A stretch of 64,000 nt of DNA, taken from positions 16,853,063 to 16,917,062 of the forward strand of contig CP099841.1 in NCBI GenBank assembly GCA_030062745.1, in the 5' to 3' direction. Made by a program: the position numbers and the translations under genes. The notes below the pieces were generated by a model. That model made no database searches, was not told where the DNA came from, and saw only the letters and a program-made list of their open reading frames with translations. Origin of the DNA: Capitulum mitella (lineage: Eukaryota > Arthropoda > Thecostraca > Pollicipedomorpha > Pollicipedidae). Numbering within the stretch: position 1 is the first letter of the stretch; each line of letters begins with the position of its first letter. Positions 23,701 through 35,700 of the stretch are shown in pieces.

Positions 23701-26700
23701 ATTACTGGTGCGATGGTTAACGCTTCGATTGGCCGGGCGATCGATGCATTGAGTGACGCCGCCCATGTGTTGAAGGGTTCGATGGCTGATGACAGACCGA
23801 TTGTGTGGTGATCGGTGGCGGTGATCAGTGGACCGTGCAGGCCGTTCCGGCGTGTCTGCTGACTGGATTCCGCTGGTCGGCGCAGGTACTGAGGGCCGAG
23901 ACCCGCGGCCAGCTGGGCCGAGTGCGCCTGAACCTGCAGCACGTGACGGCACCGGAACCGCAGCTGGAGCCGCAGCCGGAGCCACAGCCGGGGCCGGAGC
24001 CGGAGCCGGAGCGGGAGCGGCAGCCGCAGCGACAGCGGCAGGCGCAGGCGGACGAGTCCGTTGGCCTGAGCTCGGCCGGCGGACCAGAGGTCGGCGAGAA
24101 GAGGACCCGCTTCAGTCTGGGCCAGGACGACGGCTCCATCGGTCAGCGCTGAACAGACCCGAGCCCGAGAGACCAGCTGGCCGGAATGTGCCCGAGTATT
24201 TGGAACCCAGACTGGCTCGGCTAAGGAACGTTCATCGGCATTTTGTATGGGCAACTTTGGTTCACACCTTTCAAGTGACGGTGTTGGGTTCCGTTCCAAA
24301 TCCAAATTCAAAAGAAGTTGGGCAGACGATGACGTCGCGACCTGTGTGGACAGAAGTCTGAACTAATTTCGCCAATTTGCAAACTAGAAAGCTCAGATGT
24401 ATATTTCATCTGCCACTAAAGCCAAAGACGTGTTTTGGGTGACTTCCGTTTCGAGCCCGTAGCGCTGTATCGAATCTCTGCGCCTGCCACATACTGTGTA
24501 TGAACTGAGGTTGTTGATTCAGGGCCGCACTACAAATTGATAAATAATATTTGCAGTAATTCAATGATAAGAGCAATAGTAGTCGTGTGGGCAGGCCTGT
24601 GTTCTGTACCGAAATGAGCTCTTGTCGCTGCTTGGTGACGTTCACCTGTGGTCTGCGGCAGGCAACACCTCGGACCTGTTGGAAGCCATCTCTGAAGCAG
24701 CCAGCAATGTCAGCGACAGCGACGACTCTAGCCTGGAGGACGCGGACCAGTACAAGGACGACAACCTCAGCGACATGATCTCCGCCAACGTGTCCGGTCG
24801 GGACACGCCAAACGTGTCGGGTAATTCCTTTAGCTGTTGTTTTGACTGTAGCCGTGTGAGGCGCCATACATCATCACCCACCACACATTGGTGCCATCAC
24901 ATCTTCGCGCATGTTAGCTGCTTGGGTTTTTTTGGCTGCCACATTTGACGTCTTTAACCCAAATGAGCTGCTCTGTTTGACAAGCACGGGTTGAGCCAAT
25001 GGTACTGTAGTCATTGCTATACATGACGTCACGTGTTTAGTGTGCGCCATTGATAGTAACTGGAATATCCTCAGGCTTGTGATTGTTGTGACGTATATGG
25101 TCAGTTCTGTAGCTGATAAAGAATGTAATCATTGATAACCATGGCCGTCATCTCAGGTAACGTGCGACGTTGTGTGTGTCACAGATGATGTGAGATGCCG
25201 TGTGTGTCACAGGCGATGTGTAACGCTGTTTGTCTCAGGTGGCTTGTGACGCTGTGTGTCACAGGTGATGTACGACGCTATGTGTGTATCAGATGACGTG
25301 TGACGATGTGTTTGTGTCGCAAGTGACGTGTGGCGCTGTGTGTCACAGTTGGCATGTGATGTGCGTGTCAAGTGACGCGCGATGTTGTATATGTCTCAGG
25401 TGACGTGTGACGCTCGGTATGTGACTCAGGTGACGTGTGACGCTCGATATGTGACTCAGGTGACGTGTGACGCTCGGTATGTGACTCAGGTGACGTGTGA
25501 CGCTCGATATGTGACTCAGGTGACGTGTGACGCTCGGTATGTGACTCAGGTGACGTGTGACGCTCGGTATGTGACTCAGGTGACGTGTGACGCTCGATAC
25601 GTGACTCAGGTGACGTGTGACGCTCGGTATGTGACTCTGGTGACGTGTGGCGCTCGATATGTGACTCAGGTGACGTGTGACGCTCGATATGTGACTCAGG
25701 TGACGTGTGACGCCCGATGTGTGACTCAGGCGACGTGTGACGCTCGATATGTGACTCAGGTGACGTGTGACGCCCGGTATGTGTGACTCAGGTGACGTGT
25801 GACGCTCGATGTGTGACTCAGGTGACGTGTGACGCCATGTGGACAGGCCGGAACACGCCGTCGTCTCAGGTGACAGACGAAGCGGACGTAGCGGCTGCCG
25901 TCGGAGGGCGGCCAGTGTTCCGACCCCCCATCCCCCCAGCTCCGGTCGCCAAACCGCCGGCCACGGTCATCGAAGACAAGTTCGGCAAGTTTAACATCAA
26001 ACCGCTCAACGAAGGTAAGGGCCAGCTCCCGATTACTTGGTAAAGAAGACGACGATCGATCTTTGGTTTGCTCGCTGCAACGAACGCCTAAGCATGGCCA
26101 AAGGGTTTAGTGTACTGGGGCGCTGGAAGGCGTATGCTGTGAAGTACTCTCCTGCGTCTTGGGTAGTGGGATTTTGCTTTCGTGGTCGCTTGATGTGGAG
26201 CGTCTTGCTGTGAACATGATGGGCCTATCGATGTGGGATTACTTTGCTTTCATCGATTAGAGTCCAGAAAATGTGTATGGGGGATCGTGTTGCAGGCTGC
26301 CATTTCCTTTGCACAGCGTAATTTCTTTTCTACTGCGGTCAGGTTTTCGATTCTCATTCGTTACAATTTTCGGCCGACCACATACAATTTCCTACAAGTT
26401 GAGAATACAAGTCTGCAGTTTGTGTCGCCCTTTAAACACGACCCTAAAACTGTTCACTTTTCCAGTATTCTAACGTATATGGACCCATGCAAATGCGAAC
26501 ATTTGTAAATGCTAGAGTAGGCTGTAGCAGTAGCCGTGTCAAGACGTAACGTTTTTTTCAGTGGTATGTCCAGCTGGGATATGATATATGGCAACGTGCT
26601 TATTTTTCACTCTTCTGTTTCACACATGAACGATGCTGGGTCCGTTTTTGGTGCAATAAATTTTTTAATGGAATCCTTACATCCATCACCTGATTGTTAA

Positions 26701-29700
26701 TAATGTTCAATACTGAGCTGTTGTGGTCGGTAGTTCAGTCGGTAGAGCGCCGGTCTCCTGAACCTGGCAAGGCGGGCGCCAGTGGCCTCGACGCTCCATA
26801 TCTGGCTCGTGGGTCAGCTGGCAACTGGCCAATTAAAGGGTCATGCTGACTACCAGTTGGTCGTGTTGAGCGTTACGAATGAGATTATAATGAATTTCCC
26901 AAGATTCTTCCCAGAATGCTGAAGGATTTCCCACGACTGCGTGGTCGGTGATGACAACGGTGCAAATTGTCAAAACCTACATTTCAGGCAGTTCCGAGAA
27001 CTCTCCCCAAGTATGTAATGCCCCAAAGAATAACATACAGAAACCAGTCGCGGGTTTGTGGTGTGTTTGAACACATTATGGACAGCTTAGGCTACCAAAA
27101 AGGCCTCCTCAAAGAAATAGGTAGGTATAGTCACTAGCTATACCGAAGCATATGAGCGCTTCCCAGGGCCTTGCGCGCCTGCAAGATATTTCCGTAATCA
27201 TTCTATGCGAAGAGTAACTTAGGCATTTTTGCAGTGTCATGCATGGAGACAAGGAGTTCCACACACTTGTATTTAACAATTTCTTGTCTCAATTTTTCTT
27301 GCCATTTCTCTCTCGTCTGTAGTGTTTTGTTTGAATTTTGCGCGTGCACTGCTGGTGTTTGCAGGGCAAGCACCTTCTATTACGCAGGTCTAAGTGGTCG
27401 GTACTCTCTTGGGTCTTAAACTGTAAGGGAAAGGGAGCCAGATCGCTTTGCCTCAAGGGAACATAAAAAATGGCCTTGTGGAGGGTCGGCGAATACAGCT
27501 GGAAGGAGAGTAAGGTTCCGGTGGTGCCTGTCCAACTTGCCGTCAAAATCTTGGCATTTAACATTGTCTCGGTATCGTTTGTTTCAACAACGGAGGAAAT
27601 AGATGAGATGGGTCTTGGCCGGAAAGTTTTTCCAGATTTTGCCTCATTTTCCAAGATCCCAAGAACGGGGAAAATTTTCCAAGACCTTGGGGAACTTCCC
27701 AAGCTTTAACAACGTTAGTCGTATATACTGCTTAGTATCGTAAGTATACTGCTAGTCGTATCGTACCCTCGGCGACGCGTCAGGCTTTGGCCATAAAATC
27801 AGCACTTACTGGGGTTGGCACGGTGAGGTAAGGGGTCGGAATCATTGCGACTAGTTAATGCTTTGCACGCGTTGTACGTACAATTACATTGGCTACTTCC
27901 ATTTGTTACGTCACATCAGCAACCGTTTGGGCAAAATTTGTATACAAACTTCGGTTGGATGGGATATGATTTCGATTTCCAGTGGTCGGAGTACCATATT
28001 GCTTGATTTACTGTAGAATGCCATGCGATTTACTGTGTACATTTTTAGTGTTCATGATGCCCCCATTGTAAAATGTTTGTGCCCGGCGAGCGTTTCAAGC
28101 TAAAACCCTAAAATTGAAATTGCCTTGTCACTAGCGTCCAGTAGTGATCATACATATATGGTTCTGCCGTGGACTTCGATCAAGTAACTGGCTCACATTG
28201 GGAAGCAAAAGAGAATCGTTCCTGTTTCGTGGCCGGACTTTGTCGTCGTTGGTGGCTTTTCCTGCATATTTGTTTCCGCGTATTGTGGCAGATTTTCTTG
28301 ATTTTCTTTACCCAGGAGCGAAGCCAGACCAAGTTTTTGTAATCCCCTGAGGCCTTTTTGGCTTTGTTGAACGTAGAAGACAGCGGTGGTATGACGGTGT
28401 TGGTGGTGTCGCCTGTGTCGATGGATCTCTGGTCATCAGGCGATGAGACCGTGTCCATGGTATCGGACACGTGGAGTACCGATGTTCTGGCGAGCGACAC
28501 GGAGACAGGAGAGCAGACAGACGCACCTCTCACATCCCGACAGCTGCTGGAGCTGTGCACAGTACGTGTAAGTGTGAATCGGCGCGCCCGATAACCCAAA
28601 CAGCCAGCCATATCAACAACCATCGCTGCCCCGTTGTATCAAACAGAGGTAGCGCAGGCCGCATGAACCTGAGTTTTGTGAATGTTCAGATTCGAAACCG
28701 GCGGAAAACTGTACAGGCTCATCGCTTTTCAGCAGTAAGGAACTTCCTGGATAAATAATCTGGACATTCTGTTTACGTTATGATCACCCATTTTTCAGAA
28801 ATACCTAGAAACATCAAAGACAACAAACACGATATTGTGATGCCTTTCATTGACAGGACGCAGTGTGGGTCTTTTATCGTCGATTTGTTGTTTTTTAAAA
28901 ATTTTATTTATATCGTTTATGGTCTGCGCCTGTTTTCGACGTCATGCGACAGCTGACAGTAGGACACGGATAAATATGGTGCATGAGAAATTTGTGGGAG
29001 ATCACTTTGGGACACCGTAAATATAGAGGTCTGAGACGTGATGTATATTCGAAGTCAATGTCTAAGACTGCAGGCTACAACTTTGCTAGTTCTTATCAAA
29101 ATAGTTGTTAAAGATTTAACATTATGCCTTAAGCGCATAAGTGATTTGACACGTAGTGTTGCCGATTGAGCGTTTTGTGTATGCGATCGAACGTCATAGG
29201 GGTCCGCCGTCGGTGGCCGGACCGGTTATTCAGCATTTTAGTAATCACTGTTGGCCGCTAGATGATTGCAATTTGCTGCACGCCACTGTGTTTAAATACA
29301 GTGGAATGACAGGCATGATGGCAAAATGTTATTTGAATGCGCCCTCACACGAATGGACCGTATTAGCGTCGGCGGCTGGGAAAACAAACATGTGAAATCT
29401 TATAAGCTTGCGTGATCCGAACCCAGTCGGCTGAATGATGGCAAGGCTCCGAGTCGCCCGAAGGGTTTCCGAGACCTGAGGTGGCGCGACGCTCTGCCAG
29501 CAGGCTGCCATCGGCGCGGACTTGAGTGAGACGGCCTCCGAGGCGTGGAGCACCGACGTTCTGGCCTCGGACTCTGAGCGGGACCGGCTGGCCGAGGTCG
29601 ACGCCGACGACTCGGCCAGCGTGGCGCGCTCTGAAGGCAGCCGCAGGCCTGCCCGAGTCCCCGCCGCTCCGACCATCCAGCAGCGCGCCAGTCTTCCCGG

Positions 29701-32700
29701 CGGCGGCGGCGGCGGCGGCGGCCGCCGCCGCAGCGCCCGCAGCGCCGGCCACGCCCACCGGTCCCACTCGGCCTGACCGCGGCCGCCAGATGTCGGGCGA
29801 ATCGGTCTCGTCCGACTTCAGTTCGGCGTCTGGCCTGCAGAGGTCGCGCGCCCCGCCACTGGCGCCGGCAGGGCTGGCTCCGGCTCCGGCTCCAGCGTCG
29901 CCGGCGACCCTGGTGTCCGTGCCGCTGGTGGTCCCGGCCGTACAGGAACCCCCACCGCCACCACCACCACTGCCACCGGCGCCACCGCCACCGCCACGGT
30001 CGCCACCTCCGGTGCCGGTGGCGGCCGTACAGGCAGTGGCGGCTGCCGCCAGTCCGGACAGTGGGCAGAAGGCGCTCGCCGAACCGTGCGGCTCGAGCAG
30101 CAGTGGCAGCGACCCGGCCGGCCCCGTGTCCCGCTCCAACAGCGTGACGGCAGAGTCCACAGGTACCATGGCCGGCCAACGTAGCAAGGTCTAAACTCGG
30201 CGCTGCTGCGCGCTCTGCCCTCGGCAGTGTCCGCATGCAGCATGCGCATATCGCTCCGCGACAGTTTAGTGTAGTTCAGTTACGATTATTTGTTGTTTTG
30301 TCAGCACTTATGATCCTGTCGACAGATGGATTATGCGTGGATACAGTGCATTAAAAAAGAGTTGGAGAGTAGGCGTAAGTGTTTGAAAGCTGCGTAAAGT
30401 CGTTGTGCTGATGATACGAAACTCCAACACGGTTAACAGAAGCGTGGTTTTTGTTTATCGCACTGCTATTAACCCGCGCCCGACTGGCAGTCGGCGCCGA
30501 TCACGCTCGACAGGGGGAGGGGGCGGTTGATCGTTCCCCTCTAACTCACGAACGGCTAGTCGCACGATAAAAATAAGCACTCCTTTGGAAAGCTCGTGGC
30601 AAGAAGAACTCGAAACAGGTCTCTTTTTTGGTTTCGGATAATATGTAACCCATTTACGCCCTAATATTTTTTTTTCTCACGGCCGACCGCATGAAACCGA
30701 AAAGCGGCTTGAATCTGAAGGGCTATGAATAATAAAGTCTAGGTGAAGACACCAGCGAACAGGTAGAAGTCCGCAGACGCCGATTCACGTCTAATTTCTC
30801 TGATTTGTTTGATATATACGCCGAAACTTTGGGTTGAAGACATGGAATTTTTGCGCCGACTGCCGGCGGGCGCCTTAGCCGAACCCGATATAAAATTAAA
30901 GGGAACTAATTTTATTGTCTTTATTTTTGCGACAAAGGCCTTTCCATGTAATATTTCTTAACCGTAGTGGTTCTTGTGATGGTATGTCATGCTTTAATTT
31001 TGGAAAAACTCAGTAGTTATCAATCTACACAATTGGCGAAGGTTTTCGCGAGTCAGTTTGTTCGCTAAATAAACGATTTTTTGAGCATTTTGGACTTCTT
31101 GGTGTTAGTCGCAGCTGTGCGAACCAGTTCTGACATTTTCTACCCCTCGGAATAATGCATCGATTTTGACGGCGGTGCATTTTGGCTCATAATAGTTGTC
31201 CGTGGCCTGACCTCAGGTCAGTGGCTGAAAATCCCTGATGCTCTGTCTGTTGACGGCAAATGGATGTCTGCATCACCTCACACTAAACATGTAATAAAGA
31301 ATTCCGTCCAGTTCCGAAAGAACATTTCTTCAAAACGGGATTGACGTCAGGTCGATGGCCCGGAAAATTCCGAAACATCTGAGATAACATATTTGTTGCA
31401 TTTATCAAGATTTCTGATCCCTGAAAGTTTTATTGTGATATCGTGTTCTCCGAAAAAAAATGCAGGGCGCTAGCTTTTTTGGACCTAGATCCACTTGACG
31501 TGATTTAGGTGAGACACGTGACTTGAACCGAGATTAAAATTTTGTCACGGTGTAAAAATGACGCAAAAGGCACGCAAAGTTTCGTCGTGCTGCGTTGGTC
31601 GTTCTCTCGCAATCTTGGAAGAACCTCAGGAAGAATCAGGAAGAACCTCAGAATACATTTCACACCCCTCGTTCGGGGTCGTGTTAAATGTGACGACGTA
31701 TTTTACAAGACGCTGTACCAAAGACCCACTGGACTTTGAATAGGAGGCATACGAGACACCCGTATTGCGCTTGATGACATCTGCTTGAGTTTGTCAGGAT
31801 ATCAGGTGCCCTTTGTGTATGCTTGTTACACGCTTTGAGCTGAACTTTCAGTTGTCGTTGTTATTCTCGGAGCGCTTTGGGTTGCTGGGCTCTGCAAGTC
31901 AGTGTCAGGTTTGTAGCCAGCTTCTGCTTGTGTCTGCACCAATCTCGGAGCTGACATCTGGCTGTGTCTGTACCAGGCTCTGAGCTGACGTCTGTCCGTG
32001 TCTGTGTGTCTGTACCAGTCTATGGGCTGACATCTGCCTGTGTCTGAACCATTGTATGAGCTGACATCTGTCTCTGTCTCTGTGTTTGGACCAGGCTCCG
32101 AGCCGGTGACGCGGTCGCCCGCCATCACAGGCGCCATTCCCAAATCGATCAGCTTCGATAAGACGGCGGAGAGGAGCGACCGGCGCTCCATCGACGAGCA
32201 GGCCCGACGCGGCTTCTTCAAAAATCTCAAGCTGCCCTTCAAGAGCCGGCGGAAAGGCTCCCGCGAACTGGTGTCGGACAGGTCGGTGGCGTCCGAGCGG
32301 TCACTGTCCGCCCGTGGTGGTAAACACGTTAGGCCGCTGGCCAGCTGATGAACTATCCGACGCTCCACAGCGACGGGGCCCGTTCAGGAGACGCCGCATT
32401 CCGCTACACTATCGTAATTCACTGACAAACACTCGCTTCTGTATGACCTCGCTCTCGAACAACCATACGTATTGATGGACGGGAGAGCCATTGTAACAGC
32501 CGCACACAGCATGTGACAGGGAGCAACTCCCGTGGCAGCCTCGCAGTCGACTGGACCCTTCCGTCGCGGCCGTGTGCGCGGCGTCTTTTACGAAACCTCT
32601 CAGTCGTCTCGAAACGGAGTCCGCCATTGAGGATGATGATGATGATGACCAGCAGTTGTGGTGCAAACGTTTTATGAAGGCCGTGAAAATGTTTTTATAA

Positions 32701-35700
32701 GAGGTTTGTTAATTGTGTCCTGCAAAACGGGCTAGAATCGCCCGCTGTCGACGGTTCGCCGCTGGACTGGCCTTTTCATGTCTGCCGCTGTCCGTAAGGA
32801 GTGTTGAATAGTCATTCGAGCCATAGCTGGTGTGCACTTGGTTTTGTTTTATGGATGCACCGGATCGGGGTTTTTGCGACCCGGTCGGGTACGGGATGTG
32901 CCATATCGGAGTGCCAGATATCCGGCTGGATATCCTGCCGGAGAACGTATATTATGCTTACCTATTTTTGTTTACTATTTTTACCGAAAAATGGAACGAA
33001 AAAGACTGAACGAAAAAAGGGGATGTGGAAAACGGAAATATTGAATAAAAAATGTTAACAGTTTGTGAATCATCCCTTAAGTGCAGACACTTACTGTGAG
33101 GTTTCCAGAGGTTTCCGTGTAAAATGACAAATCAGTGGACAAAGAACACAACCATCATAGCGGAAGTGACCATCTTTCGCTGCAGGCAAAAGCATGAGTG
33201 TAGCCACGGTTCAGAAATTGGGGAGGGAGGGAACAAGCTGGCTGCAATCCACCATGAACGGGTAGGGCGAGGAGCAAAAATCATTTTCCAGCGTTGCATG
33301 ACAACGTTAGGTTGAAAATGCCTGTGTTGGATTTCAAAGTTCAAGAAATTGAACTTTGAAAGAAATTGTGTCGTCAGTGGGAAATACCTATTTCATACCT
33401 TAAACATTAATGGGATAAATCACCACGTCTGGAAAAGGGGGGACATGTCTTCCGCAGCCCTCGGCAGAGATAATGTCCATGAGTAAAAGCTTCAGAATAC
33501 GCAGAATGTCTCTATAGCGCCTTGGTAGACCTCGAATACCCGGCTTGATAAGCATTCTGTACAAATACTTAGGTATGTCCATTGAAACACATTGTTCCTT
33601 AATGCATTTGGATCAGAGGATTTGGGAAAGATTAAAAAGAAATCGGAAAACAGAGACATAATATACCACGAAATGGGCTGCTGGACGCATGCTGGCTGTT
33701 TCACAACCTTGAGCTCGAGTCCCAGTCTCTTGTTTGTGTCTCTTGCAAAACACGTCTCAACCCTCCCGATGTAAGACGGAACATTGGTGCTCCAGACAGA
33801 CGTTGCAACTGCCAGTTACATCGACAATCTAACAGGGCATATTTCTCTTGAAGCGGTTTTGGACGCGGACATTAAAGCAACGTTTTGATTGTAGACCGGG
33901 AGGCTCGATATCCGGCAGTATCCGGCTGGATGACAGAACTATCTGTGATCCATCTGTCACAGAACTATCTGGCTTCCGGCTACCGGTTAATTATAATATC
34001 CTGTGCATTCCTTTTTCTTTTCTTAGTTGCTTGTGACGAAGCCGCGTTTGGCCATGGTCAGCTTATGCTTTTTTGGCATAATGATTCTGTTGTAGGCCTA
34101 AACTGTGCTGTTCCCAGGTTAGTTGGGCAGGAGGAGGTGTCCGTTACACCGTATTTTCTTAAAACAAGGGGACTTTACAAACGATGACATGGTCTGCTCA
34201 CAGAGGCTTTGTCAAGGCCTCACCAAGGTCTGTTCCCTGGTGCTGACTGTCTAGACTGAATGCTCCCTGAGGTTCGGCTTCGGCTTATGAATGGCGCAAG
34301 CTAAGATGCTCGGCGGCTAGGGACTGGGTTTGCAGGGGTCGCCGCGAGGTGTCCATCTCTTGATTCGGCTGGACTGCCGATGACTGATCGGTGAGGGGAA
34401 TGTCCCTTTTTTGGAACAGGCGCGGGGTTGTGGAGATGCGATTTTCCATCATCCGTTGGACCTGCGCTCTGCTGGCCTCTGTAAACTCCATATTAACGGA
34501 GAAGACCGACGAAAGGAAAGGAAGCATTGCCGCGGGGGCTGGTCGTCCTGAAACGGGCAGCTGCCCTCGGTGCTGGGCTGTGTGAACCGGGCTCCGCCGG
34601 TGTCGGGTGATAGCCGTGTGACGAATCTCCTCAGGCTGGAGCGCGGTTCCGGAGACTCCCGGGAGGTCGGCGACAACAAGGAGGCGGACTCAACCGAAAC
34701 GTCCGATGACATTCTGGCCAAATACCGCAGGAAGGTGTCGCCCCCCGCCGTCCAGGTGTGGAATCCACGCAGCGTTTGTCCTTGGGCACAGAGCCAGAGA
34801 TTGATGTGTTCTGTCGTTTTTAGAACTATGTTATTGAACTTCAGTGATAGTACATCAGTTTAGCTTGCTTGATTTGATAGCGGGGGGGGGGGCAAGGGGT
34901 CCTAAACTGGGTGGCATTTTCTAAGTTCGCATAAATGCATGGACTAAAGACTTTTTGTCAGATTGTTTTTTTTGTTTTATTTAGTTGCTCTATCCAGTTT
35001 AAAATTGTGCATGAAAACGTACATTTCATGAGACATTAGGGTGTCATTATGAACCACATCGGGTCTTCAGGATGTCCCACTCACAGATAATCATACAAGC
35101 AAGCACCCACGAATAGGTAATAACTTTTGCCTAAATACATATGTCACGGAGGTGGGGCTGCACTGAATTAGGTTATACAACAAAGCACTGAATTGGGATA
35201 TATATAGACACATTTATACACATATTTTTACGCCGTTATACATACATACATACACATACGAGTTGGCTGTTCTCGCGAAATTGACATTTGCGCATATTCT
35301 GGTATTTCTTGTTTGTGTCGCATTATTTCTTTATAATGTTTCAATGGTTATTTAAACCTTGATCCTTATTTCACGCATCAAATATTTGGGGATTCCAGGA
35401 AAAAATGGTACAGGATGTAACACCCTCATGTCTCAGAATTGTTTGAAACCTTGTACGACGGTCCATCTGAATGTATTGGTTATTTTTGGATATTTTGAAC
35501 CCAGTCGGACCACGGGGTCAGGTTATAGAGGTCGTGACCTTTTCGTAGTCAGCGAATGCAACCCATTACAAAATTGTGGATAAAAACAATGCCAGGATCT
35601 AAAAAATCAGCAACCCCTATATCCCCAGAACCGAAAGGAACCGAAGAGTAGAAGTACGCGTTCTCATTGTTCTGAGGTCAGTATTTGACCTCGTGACCTT

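Noticed and set aside
25382-25786. 134-codon frame of repeated TQVTCDARYV
   Set aside because: Product of a 30-bp (ten-codon) minisatellite. Exon 13 joins exon 12 in phase only at 25,847, and no family member has such repeats.
29363-30249. Long minus-strand frames (up to 278 codons) opposite exon 15
   Set aside because: Shadows of a GC-rich coding exon whose plus strand has family similarity. Their content is Gly/Arg/Ala low complexity.
32343-32666. Possible extra exon after exon 16 (SVASERSLSARGG...)
   Set aside because: In frame for 20 codons, but the GTAAAC donor there is out of phase with exon 17, whereas AG/GTCGGT fits. Kept as a minor alternative only.
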